In this document: one piece after another, positions 1 through 6,859 of the stretch
How the letters are laid out: every line of letters begins with the position of its first letter
How positions within the stretch are numbered: position 1 is the stretch's first letter
NCBI GenBank assembly: GCA_945869355.1
Contig: CAMBPA010000008.1
Coordinates: 1 to 12,623 of the forward strand
From: Bordetella parapertussis
GTDB taxonomy: Bacteria > Pseudomonadota > Gammaproteobacteria > Burkholderiales > Burkholderiaceae_B
Direction of reading: 5' to 3'
Length of the DNA: 12,623 bases
Notes under the pieces: model-generated
The model's database searches: none
Seen by the model: the letters and a program-made list of their open reading frames with translations, nothing else
What the model was told of the DNA's origin: nothing
Made by a program: the position numbers and the translations under genes

Positions 1-239
1 TGAGCTCGGCGACACCAAGCGCCTTCGACGCCATGCCCTTTGCGGATCTAATACGGACAGCGAATGAGCAAGGCCTTCTCGCGGGCGACTGGACAACCTG
101 GCGAACCTATCGCGATATGCGCAGCAAGACCAGCCACACGTATGATGAAAACATTGCTGTTGAAGTCGTCAAGGCAATACCGGCGTTCTTAGCTGAAGCC
201 CAAACACTTCTAGCGAACTTGAAGGTGCGTATCGCGTGA
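1..239 (+). CDS. hepT: HepT-type HEPN toxin / nucleotidyltransferase substrate-binding protein (5' end missing)
   Basis: The open frame runs in from the left window edge (first whole codon at 3) and stops at 237-239, so this is the C-terminal part only. The in-window ATG at 33 is internal and probably not the real start, because family-like sequence precedes it. Seen: an RSKTSHTY segment encoded at 120-143, which fits the Rx4HxY signature of HepT, the HEPN-fold RNase toxin of type VII toxin-antitoxin systems. The Arg and His are the nuclease residues, and the Tyr is the residue modified by the partner enzyme in characterised pairs. Known: HepT cleaves RNA until MntA adds AMP groups to this Tyr. 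The 4-bp overlap (GTGA) with the next gene implies translational coupling and fits the family's usual toxin-then-antitoxin order. It resembles HI0074-type substrate-binding proteins, so an older name is equally applicable. Its activity here is inferred from motifs alone. Confidence 0.8.
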   Translation, partial: SSATPSAFDAMPFADLIRTANEQGLLAGDWTTWRTYRDMRSKTSHTYDENIAVEVVKAIPAFLAEAQTLLANLKVRIA

Positions 240-553
240 GCCAATTGCCTACGCTTGCGCTCTCAGAAGGTGACCGGGATCTTGTCTTGGCTGCCTTGGC
301 GCGACACATCCCAAGTCATGAAGTGTGGGCCTTTGGTTCACGCACCAATGGCAAGCACAAACCCTTCTCTGACTTAGACATTGTTGTCATCGGCGATCTG
401 TCGGTTCCACTCAACATCTTGGCCGCTCTTTCAGAAGAGCTGTCTGAATCAGCACTCACCTGTAAGGTCGACATTGTAGATTGGGCAACAACAAGCGAAA
501 CCTTTCGCAAACTCATCGCCCAACACTACATTGTGTTGCAATCACGTCGCTGA
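236..553 (+). CDS. mntA: MntA-type minimal nucleotidyltransferase (type VII antitoxin)
   Basis: A 105-residue MNT-fold protein of the DNA polymerase beta nucleotidyltransferase superfamily. Seen: GS at residues 34-35 followed after exactly ten residues by D46-L-D48, the GSx10DxD motif of MntA antitoxins, with D79 (in KVDIVD) as the likely third metal-binding acid. The three acids would hold Mg2+ and ATP. In known systems the enzyme adds AMP units to the Tyr of HepT and so silences the toxin. The start is GTG at 236, overlapping the preceding hepT stop; its length is normal for the family. The 3' end overlaps the 3' end of the convergent amidohydrolase gene by 12 bp. HI0073-like nucleotidyltransferase is the alternative label for the same family. 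Antitoxin function is inferred from the motif and from pairing. Confidence 0.82.
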   Translation: MSQLPTLALSEGDRDLVLAALARHIPSHEVWAFGSRTNGKHKPFSDLDIVVIGDLSVPLNILAALSEELSESALTCKVDIVDWATTSETFRKLIAQHYIVLQSRR

Positions 554-2053
554 AGCCTCACGGTTAACGTAGCCATAGGCCATGTTGGTGCGCCCTTCAC
601 CGTGCTTGTCATAAATAACTTTGCCACTGGCGATTTTGTCGCCAGCCACCGCTGCGCGCTGCGCGGGCGTGACGCCATATAAGCGTGCATTGTTCTCACC
701 AAAGATGGCATTTTTGATCGGACCATCTGCTGGGCCGAGCGGCTTCAAGCCATAGCGTTTTTGCAAGTCCTCGGGAATTTCAATGCGACGTAAGGCCTCA
801 ATTTGCCACTGCGGTGCACCCGTCCAAATCGCATCTGTGCCCCAGCACACGTGGTCTGCGCCGAGCCCTGCGACGAGCTGACCCATCATCACGGCCGACA
901 CGCGCGGATCTGCAATCGTTGATTGCGCGAAAAGCTGACCCACGTCGGCATACACATTGGTCACACCATGTTTGGCAGGGATTTCAGCCAAGTCCGTTAC
1001 CCAGTCAATACGACCTGTTTTTTCAAACTGCTCCCACGCGTTTGCCGCGCCATTGCCACCACCGTAGCGATAACCACCGTGATAGATAATGAAATTAAGT
1101 TGAGGCCAGTCTTTAGCCGCCTTGGCGACATCATCCACCATTGAGTTTCGAAGCAAATGCGGGAACTGCTTTTCAACTGCGGGCGGAAATAAGCCCTTGT
1201 GGATGCAAACGTTCTTCAACCCGGCTTTCGCGAATTTTTCATACGCGGGATACGCCAGCTTTTCATCGTCAAGCAACCAGGGATGCTTGGAAAGATTTTT
1301 ATGGGTGTTGTCTCCAATGGTGTAGCCCTTAAAGGAGTCGGGCTTCAAGATCTCGATTGCACGATCAATTTCTTCGAGCCATCCGGCGTAGCCCGGCGTA
1401 AAGATGGCGTGCGCATACGCCCGCTTGGCACCGGCAATCCCATTAATCGTTGCGCGCGCATTGGCTTTCATGTCGTTCGTTAAAAACCAATCGCCCGGCT
1501 TTTCCGATGGCGCACCGCTAATGCAGGCAATCTTTGTATCGCTATCGAGATAGATTTCTTTCAGATAGTTTGCAAACTTTAAGTCTTCAAGTGTTTGCGG
1601 CTTACCGACAAGCGCAGGATTCCATCCTGCTTTACCCACGGCTTCTCGACTCCGCACAAAACCTGCAAGACTGGTATCGTCACGCAGAAAATGCGTGTGC
1701 ATGTCCATAATGAACTGGCCAGAGAGGCCGCGCGCACGATCTGCCGCCATTTCTGGGGTCGCCGCTTCGGCCTGAGACACGCCAAAAATTGGACCATAGG
1801 TTTCGTTCATCGCCAGGAAGGCAGCGGCCATTCCAGAGGCAGTCTTGAAAAACTTCCGACGCGTGAGGCCTTGATGCTTTGATAACTCGGCACCAATTTG
1901 TTTGACGCGGAATTCATATTCTTTTTGCTTTTGCGTCTGTGGCCCAGGAGAGAACTCATCACTCGACACAGACTGCACAGGAATCGGTGCAGGGTAAATG
2001 GACGACTCGGCAGGCATCAATGCCGCGAGTTCTTCAGGACTCAACATGCTCAT
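542..2053 (-). CDS. Tat-exported amidohydrolase family protein (Amidohydro_2-like)
   Basis: A 503-residue metal-dependent hydrolase of the TIM-barrel amidohydrolase superfamily. Seen: a hydrophilic N-terminal stretch of about 63 residues, then a twin-arginine signal TRRKFFK (R65-R66) with a hydrophobic segment ending near A95-E-A, suggesting export of the folded, metal-loaded protein. The mature domain begins with DMHTHF (metal ligands H119 and H121). It continues with H285 (IHKG), H325 (YHGG) and D407 (WGTD), the expected ligand and catalytic series. The ATG at 2053 is chosen because GGAG (2062-2065) sits 8 nt upstream. This start lies inside the preceding flavoprotein gene, whose stop is at 2034-2036, so the two are probably coupled. 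The long extension before the RR pair is unusual for a Tat signal; M75 and M82 lie after the RR pair, so no internal start would shorten it usefully. Reaction type (C-N hydrolysis, lactonase or decarboxylase-like) cannot be told. Confidence 0.8.
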   Translation of the reverse strand: MSMLSPEELAALMPAESSIYPAPIPVQSVSSDEFSPGPQTQKQKEYEFRVKQIGAELSKHQGLTRRKFFKTASGMAAAFLAMNETYGPIFGVSQAEAATPEMAADRARGLSGQFIMDMHTHFLRDDTSLAGFVRSREAVGKAGWNPALVGKPQTLEDLKFANYLKEIYLDSDTKIACISGAPSEKPGDWFLTNDMKANARATINGIAGAKRAYAHAIFTPGYAGWLEEIDRAIEILKPDSFKGYTIGDNTHKNLSKHPWLLDDEKLAYPAYEKFAKAGLKNVCIHKGLFPPAVEKQFPHLLRNSMVDDVAKAAKDWPQLNFIIYHGGYRYGGGNGAANAWEQFEKTGRIDWVTDLAEIPAKHGVTNVYADVGQLFAQSTIADPRVSAVMMGQLVAGLGADHVCWGTDAIWTGAPQWQIEALRRIEIPEDLQKRYGLKPLGPADGPIKNAIFGENNARLYGVTPAQRAAVAGDKIASGKVIYDKHGEGRTNMAYGYVNREASAT

Positions 2054-3290
2054 TTGATTTGCTCCGAGTAGATTGTTTTAACCAATTAAAAACACCTAAG
2101 CCGGCCAACCGGCCAGTTGCCAAGACGCCATTGAGCAAGTACCCACCGGTCGGTGCTTCCCAGTCGAGCATCTCACCTGCGACGAATATACCGGGACGAT
2201 CACTCAGCATCAACCCCGCTGTCAAGCCTTCAAACATGACGCCACCGGCGGTACTGATCGCCTCGTCTAGTGGACGACACGCCTGCAGGGTAATGGGTAG
2301 CGCTTTGATTCCAGCGGCGAGCGCCGAAGGATGATCGAACGCTTCAGCAGGCAAACATTCGCGCAACAGGGTGGCCTTGACGCCCTGAATGCCGAGTCGG
2401 GAACGCAAGTGCGACGACAGGGAACGCGTTCCGCGACCACGCAAGACTTCCTCTAATACTTTTTCGGCGCTGTGATCAGGCAAGAGATCAACATAGAGAG
2501 TCGCTGCGCCGCATTGCAGGATCTGGGTGCGCAAGGCCGCCGACAGCGCGTAGACGGCCCCACCTTCTAGGCCATATTGCGTAACCATGCATTCGCCGCG
2601 TAATGCTGCGCCCGGACCTCGTGCGCCCTCTACCCAAAACGAGGCCGTCTTAAGTGGGTTACCCGCACACTTGTCGATAAAGTGTTGCGACCAGCTAGTC
2701 TCAAAACCACCGTTGCTTGGCAACAGTGGAGCGAGTGCAACGCCTTGTTCCTTTAACCACGGCCACCACGCGCCATCTGACCCGAGCTTGGCCCAACTGC
2801 CACCGCCCAGCGCAAGAACCGTCGCGCTAGGCTTGATGGTTATTTCACCCTTCGGTGTCGCAAAGCGCAGTGCATCGTCAGCGTCCCAACCAAGCCAGCG
2901 ATGCCGCATATAAAACTGCACGCCTTGGCCACGCAGGCGATGCATCCACGCACGCAACAAGGGTGCTGCTTTCATTTCGGCCGGAAAGACGCGGCCAGAG
3001 CTGCCCACGAACGTATCAATCTTTAACGCGTGTACCCAGTCGCGCAAGGCGTTCGCATCGAACGCGGCTAACAACGGCGCCATGTGGACGGCGCGCTCGG
3101 CATAACGCGACACAAATAATTCGGCAGGTTCGGAGTGGGTGATGTTCAACCCACCTCGACCTGCCATTAAAAACTTGCGTCCTGCAGAAGGCTTGGCTTC
3201 ATAGACCTGCACCTTGAAACCGTGCTCGGCCAAACCTTCTGCTGCCATCAGTCCTGCGGGCCCGGCTCCGATTACGGCGACTGTCAACAA
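2034..3290 (-). CDS. HI0933/BaiN-like NAD(P)/FAD-dependent flavoprotein (TIGR03862-like)
   Basis: A 418-residue cytosolic flavoprotein. Seen: an N-terminal Rossmann motif GAGPAG (residues 8-13) for FAD, an acidic residue at the end of the second strand (VYEA), the family block GRKFLMAGRGGLN, GGGSWAKLG in the middle, and TGGYLLNG at 381-388 near the C-terminus, which closes the FAD site. These blocks fit the HI0933-like family, and the MAGRGGLNITHSEP form points to the TIGR03862 clade, whose reaction is not established. No ATG is available. The frame opens at two adjacent TTG codons (3290 and 3287), with GGAG at 3296-3299, 5 or 8 nt upstream respectively, and an in-frame stop follows shortly upstream. 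The second TTG may be the true start. It is the third gene of a leftward unit, 57 bp after the RidA-like gene, and overlaps the amidohydrolase start by 20 bp. Confidence 0.83.
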   Translation of the reverse strand: MLTVAVIGAGPAGLMAAEGLAEHGFKVQVYEAKPSAGRKFLMAGRGGLNITHSEPAELFVSRYAERAVHMAPLLAAFDANALRDWVHALKIDTFVGSSGRVFPAEMKAAPLLRAWMHRLRGQGVQFYMRHRWLGWDADDALRFATPKGEITIKPSATVLALGGGSWAKLGSDGAWWPWLKEQGVALAPLLPSNGGFETSWSQHFIDKCAGNPLKTASFWVEGARGPGAALRGECMVTQYGLEGGAVYALSAALRTQILQCGAATLYVDLLPDHSAEKVLEEVLRGRGTRSLSSHLRSRLGIQGVKATLLRECLPAEAFDHPSALAAGIKALPITLQACRPLDEAISTAGGVMFEGLTAGLMLSDRPGIFVAGEMLDWEAPTGGYLLNGVLATGRLAGLGVFNWLKQSTRSKSNEHVES

Positions 3291-3347
3291 AACTTCTCCG
3301 GGCTTAAATACTTCTTGTGCGTTCTATGGTCTATCCGCGCATCCGTA

Positions 3348-3704
3348 TCAGGATTTTTTAGCAGCTGAGACAATGACCTCAACCAACAAGTCCGGTGCGG
3401 CCAATTTAACTTCGCCCGTTGCGCGTGTCGGCAACGCATTCTTTGGTGCCCACTCGGCCCAAACCGAGTTCATGCCGGCAAAGTCTTTGGTGATGTCTTT
3501 GAGCCAGATTTGCACAGTGAGCAAGTGATGCTTGTCGGTGCCAGCACTCGCTAAGTGGCCATCGATCTTTGCAAACACATCACGCGTCTGCGCGACGATG
3601 TCGCCTTTCACGCTCGCGGTAATCCCTGCGACATAGACCGTATCGCCGTGAATCACGACACGGCTCAAACGCTCGTTAGAATCGATGCGGGTAATTGCAC
3701 CCAT
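3348..3704 (-). CDS. RidA (YjgF/YER057c/UK114) family protein
   Basis: A 118-residue protein of normal family length. Characterised RidA proteins are trimeric cytosolic deaminases that hydrolyse reactive enamine/imine intermediates to keto acids and ammonia. Seen: the C-terminal block PTRATGEV with R94 and, 15 residues on, E109 in LLVEVIVSA. The Arg/Glu spacing equals that of R105 and E120 in E. coli RidA, so the imine-deaminase site appears intact. No signal peptide is seen. The start is the ATG at 3704, supported by a strong AAGGAGT (3711-3717) with 6 nt spacing. It lies 18 bp after the dienelactone hydrolase-like gene and 57 bp before the flavoprotein. It could serve oxidases or dehydratases encoded nearby, but many family members have other roles. 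No specific substrate is evident. Confidence 0.9.
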   Translation of the reverse strand: MGAITRIDSNERLSRVVIHGDTVYVAGITASVKGDIVAQTRDVFAKIDGHLASAGTDKHHLLTVQIWLKDITKDFAGMNSVWAEWAPKNALPTRATGEVKLAAPDLLVEVIVSAAKKS

Positions 3705-3722
3705 ATTGTTACTCCTTGTGAA

Positions 3723-4598
3723 TTAAATATATTTCTTAAACCAGGCCTGCGCTTGCTCCCAAGCCTCTTTGGCTTCGGCGGCGCGGAAAGTGGGTCGGTA
3801 GTCGGCATAAAAAGCGTGTGGCGCTTCGGGATACACAATGAAGCTCGACGCTTTGGCTGCCGCTGAACCGCTCGTGAGGGCAGTCTTCATTTGATCAACG
3901 GTTGCCACAGGAATGCCGGTGTCTTTGCCACCGTACAAGCCAAGCACCGGCGCTTTCATCTGCCCCGCAATGTCGACCGGCTGTGCCGTACGCAGCGCGT
4001 CTTTGTCGCCCACTAAGCGACCATACCAGGCCACACCAGCTTTTACATTTGGGTTATGTGCGGAATACAACCAGACGATGCGGCCGCCCCAACAAAAGCC
4101 GGTGATCGCCAAACGCTTGGGGTCACCACCATTTGCGGCGGCCCATTTCGCGGTGGCATCCAGATCGCTCATGACTTGTGCATCAGGCACTTTGTTGACG
4201 ATCTCGGAAAAAATCTTGGCGTTCTCAGTGAACTTGGATGGATCGCCCTGGCGTGCATACATTTCGGGGGCGATCGCAAGGTAACCCAATTTTGCGAAAC
4301 GTCGGCAAACATCTTTGATGTGCTCATGCACGCCGAAAATTTCTTGCACAACCAAAATGGTGCCAAGATTCGTCTTGCCAGCAGGGGCTGCGCGGTACGC
4401 AGGGATGGTGCCGTCGGCGACGGGGATCTTGACTTCGCCGGCGGTCAGGCCGTTGGTGTCCGTCGTGATCACGGTCTGCGCCATTACGGGGCCAGCGGCG
4501 AGCGTAAAACCGCTCATGAGCGAGGTCGCTAAAAAGCCCCGACGATTCAGTGTTAGGGGGGGCAACAGGCTATCAAATTCTGGGCTAGGTTTATTCAT
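3723..4598 (-). CDS. Tat-exported dienelactone hydrolase family protein
   Basis: An alpha/beta-hydrolase of the DLH family, 291 residues from the chosen ATG at 4598. Seen: a twin-arginine signal NRRGFLATS (R19-R20) with a hydrophobic core ending at AQ (40-41); E86 in VVQEIFGV; nucleophile C169 in GFCWGG; D226 in GGKD; and H261 in APHAFY. This is the full Cys-Asp-His triad of dienelactone hydrolases, with the Glu that pairs with the Cys in the P. putida enzyme. The frame stays open to 4703, but the 35 extra residues are unlike the family and lie in the divergent promoter region, so they are rejected. The Shine-Dalgarno sequence is weak (AGAAGA about 6 nt upstream). First gene of the leftward unit, divergent from the acyl-CoA synthetase. 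A periplasmic ester or lactone substrate is inferred; classic DLH is cytosolic. Confidence 0.87.
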   Translation of the reverse strand: MNKPSPEFDSLLPPLTLNRRGFLATSLMSGFTLAAGPVMAQTVITTDTNGLTAGEVKIPVADGTIPAYRAAPAGKTNLGTILVVQEIFGVHEHIKDVCRRFAKLGYLAIAPEMYARQGDPSKFTENAKIFSEIVNKVPDAQVMSDLDATAKWAAANGGDPKRLAITGFCWGGRIVWLYSAHNPNVKAGVAWYGRLVGDKDALRTAQPVDIAGQMKAPVLGLYGGKDTGIPVATVDQMKTALTSGSAAAKASSFIVYPEAPHAFYADYRPTFRAAEAKEAWEQAQAWFKKYI

Positions 4599-4705
4599 GG
4601 GAAATCTTCTAGGAAAGGTCAAAACAAGTTGAATCAGTGTAGCTGTAATATTGGAAAAACAACCACAAAAACTACGACAAAACCATAACAACAGACAAGC
4701 CAAAC
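4599..4705. promoter_or_regulatory. Divergent intergenic region with A/C-rich leader
   Basis: This 107-bp gap separates the outward-facing dienelactone hydrolase-like and acyl-CoA synthetase genes, so it must carry promoters for both. The right half, 4655-4705, directly precedes the synthetase ATG and is A/C in 46 of 51 positions (31 A, 15 C), with no recognisable Shine-Dalgarno sequence. A TAATAT at about 4647-4652 could be a -10 element for the plus-strand gene, but no good -35 lies 16-18 bp before it. On the minus strand TTGTTT followed 15 bp later by TACACT is a weak candidate. Promoter positions are not firmly visible. Confidence 0.45.
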
Positions 4706-6859
4706 ATGAGCACCGCTAAAAATAACGCTGCCACCCCAGGCGCCCCTACCGCCCGCGCACGCCCGAGCGATCGTTCCCGTATCGCCAAATTGCTTAGCCC
4801 TAATTCGGTTGCGGTCATTGGGGCCTCGGACGATCCCTCCCGCATCGGGGGTAGGCCGATTTCGTACATGCGCAGTCAAGGCTACGCAGGCAAGATTTTC
4901 CCAGTGAACCCAAACCGTACGACGGTGCAGGGTCTCACCGCCTACCCCAGTGTCGCAGCACTTCCTGAAACGCCCGACGTCGCGATCGTGATTGTGCCGG
5001 CGTCCGCAGCATTGGAATCTGTCACTGCACTGGCCGAGCGTGGCTGCGCGGCTGCCATCTTGTTTACCTCCGGCTTTGCCGAGATCGGACCCGAAGGGGC
5101 GGCAGCCCAAGCGAAACTTGTCGAAGCCGCCCACGCGCATGGTATGCGCCTGATTGGCCCGAACTCACTTGGACTGATTAATCCTTGTAAACATTTTTAC
5201 GGCACCTTTGCGACGGGCTGCGAGCTGGCGTTTCCTAAAGCGGGCGGGGTCGCGATCATCAGTCAATCAGGCGCCTATGGCGCACACTTGATGGCGGTGG
5301 CCACGGCCAACGATATTGGTTTGTCTGCGGTGATTCTGACCGGCAACGAAGCAGACCTGACCGTTGGCGATATGTTGCAAATGGTGGTCGACGACCCCGA
5401 CACCAAAGTCATCATGTTGTATTCAGAAGGTATCAAAGAGGCCGCGGGCTTAGTCGCGGGTCTTGAGGCTGCACGCCTTGCGCGCAAACCTGTGTTGATG
5501 ATGAAAGTAGGTCGCAGCGTGGTTGGTAGCGCTGCCGCACAATCGCACACCGCCTCCATCGCGGGGGATGATCGTGTCACCGACGCGGTCTTGAAAGAGC
5601 TGGGTGTCGTACGTGTGCAAACCACAGAGCAAATGCTCGACATCGCACGCTTGGCGACACGCGGCGTTTATCCGGCTAACAACACGCTCGGTGTGATTAC
5701 GGTGAGTGGTGGCGCGGGTGTGATTATTTCGGACGCGGCCGATGCGGTGGGCCTACCCATGCCAGAGATGCCACTGGCGTCGCAAGAGCGTTTGCTCAAG
5801 CTCCTGCCCTTTGCCGCACCCCGCAACCCTGTGGACGTGACTGCGCAATTCCTTAACGAAATGTCCCTCATCAGTACCTTCACGGATGCGCTGATCGCAG
5901 AAGGCAAGTACACCTCGATCCTCGGTTTCTTTACCTACACGGGAGGTGTGGCGAGTATTGCGCCGCGCCTACGCGAGCAACTAAAGATCGCGCGCAATAA
6001 ACATCCTGATTGTATTTTTGCACTATCGCTGATGGCATCACGCGAGTTAATCAGACAGTACGAGGAAGATGGCTTCGCCGTATTTGAAGACCCATCGCGC
6101 GCCGTGGTCGCCATTGAGGCAATGGGTCAGTTTGGTCGCGCATTTGCAAAACCCGCCGGCTTGCCAGCACCTATTGTCGGGCCCGTGCAACTGCCAGCAC
6201 GTAATCCAAGCGAGGCAGAGGCCAAGCAATTGCTCGCGTCTGCGGGGATTGCTTCTGCACCGGAAGAGGTCTGCACGTCGATCGAGGCCGCTATCCGCGC
6301 TGCAGAAAAAATCGGTTATCCCGTGGTGATGAAGATTGTCTCGCCCGACATTTTGCATAAGTCAGAAATCGGTGGCGTGTTACTGGATATCGCGGATGCG
6401 AATGCCGTGCGGGCCGGCTTTGATTTGTTGATGCAACGAGGCAAAACCGCCGCCCCCCAAGCGCGCCTAGACGGCGTGCTGGTCGCCAAGCAACTTAAGG
6501 GTGGTGTGGAGTGCATTCTGGGCATTCATCAGGATCCGGTGTTCGGCCCTGTCGCGATGTTTGGACTGGGTGGAATCTTTGTCGAGATTCTGCAAGACGT
6601 GGTGTTGCATCGCTGCCCGTTCGGACCCGATGTGGCCGAGCAAATGATTCGTTCCATCAAAGGTGCGCCATTGCTAGAGGGCGCGCGCGGCCGACCAAAG
6701 GCCGACATCAAAGCGTTGGCTGAAATGCTGTCGCGCTTGTCTGCCTTTGCCGTTGCGGCAGGCCCACGCCTGCAATCCATCGACCTCAACCCCGTACTCG
6801 CCATGCCCGAGGGGCAAGGCGCTTATGCGGTGGATGCGGTGATTGAAGTGTCGGAGTAA
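4706..6859 (+). CDS. NDP-forming acyl-CoA synthetase (acetate--CoA ligase family), fused alpha-beta
   Basis: A 717-residue cytosolic enzyme joining a carboxylic acid to CoA with ATP (ADP-forming) through acyl-phosphate and phosphohistidine steps. Seen, in order: a CoA-binding Rossmann domain (about residues 25-155, with [15 protein letters not shown]); a succinyl-CoA synthetase alpha-like region (about 175-320) with IISQSGAYG; the likely phosphohistidine H281 in SHTASIAG; and a C-terminal ATP-grasp domain (about 500-715) with [29 protein letters not shown] and SIDLNPVL. Length matches fused alpha-beta members. No C-terminal acetyltransferase domain follows, so it is not a Pat-type protein. 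The ATG at 4706 has no Shine-Dalgarno sequence and follows an A/C-rich leader. The gene is divergent from the hydrolase operon and ends exactly against the stop of the dehydratase gene. The acid activated is unknown; it may be a product of the neighbouring hydrolases, which is inference. Confidence 0.9.
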   Translation: MSTAKNNAATPGAPTARARPSDRSRIAKLLSPNSVAVIGASDDPSRIGGRPISYMRSQGYAGKIFPVNPNRTTVQGLTAYPSVAALPETPDVAIVIVPASAALESVTALAERGCAAAILFTSGFAEIGPEGAAAQAKLVEAAHAHGMRLIGPNSLGLINPCKHFYGTFATGCELAFPKAGGVAIISQSGAYGAHLMAVATANDIGLSAVILTGNEADLTVGDMLQMVVDDPDTKVIMLYSEGIKEAAGLVAGLEAARLARKPVLMMKVGRSVVGSAAAQSHTASIAGDDRVTDAVLKELGVVRVQTTEQMLDIARLATRGVYPANNTLGVITVSGGAGVIISDAADAVGLPMPEMPLASQERLLKLLPFAAPRNPVDVTAQFLNEMSLISTFTDALIAEGKYTSILGFFTYTGGVASIAPRLREQLKIARNKHPDCIFALSLMASRELIRQYEEDGFAVFEDPSRAVVAIEAMGQFGRAFAKPAGLPAPIVGPVQLPARNPSEAEAKQLLASAGIASAPEEVCTSIEAAIRAAEKIGYPVVMKIVSPDILHKSEIGGVLLDIADANAVRAGFDLLMQRGKTAAPQARLDGVLVAKQLKGGVECILGIHQDPVFGPVAMFGLGGIFVEILQDVVLHRCPFGPDVAEQMIRSIKGAPLLEGARGRPKADIKALAEMLSRLSAFAVAAGPRLQSIDLNPVLAMPEGQGAYAVDAVIEVSE

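Noticed and set aside
33..239. ATG at 33 as the start of the HepT-like gene
   Set aside because: The frame is open to the window edge and the upstream residues fit the family just before the conserved block, so a start at 33 would remove much of the HEPN domain.
4599..4703. N-terminal extension of the dienelactone hydrolase-like frame up to an ATG at 4703
   Set aside because: The extra 35 residues are Cys/Phe-rich, lie opposite the A/C-rich leader, and precede a normal Tat signal that starts at 4598; they are the shadow of a biased non-coding strip.
4634..5140. 168-residue open frame on the minus strand
   Set aside because: It lies antisense to the well-supported N-terminal domain of the acyl-CoA synthetase and has a low-complexity Gly/Arg/Cys composition with no family resemblance.
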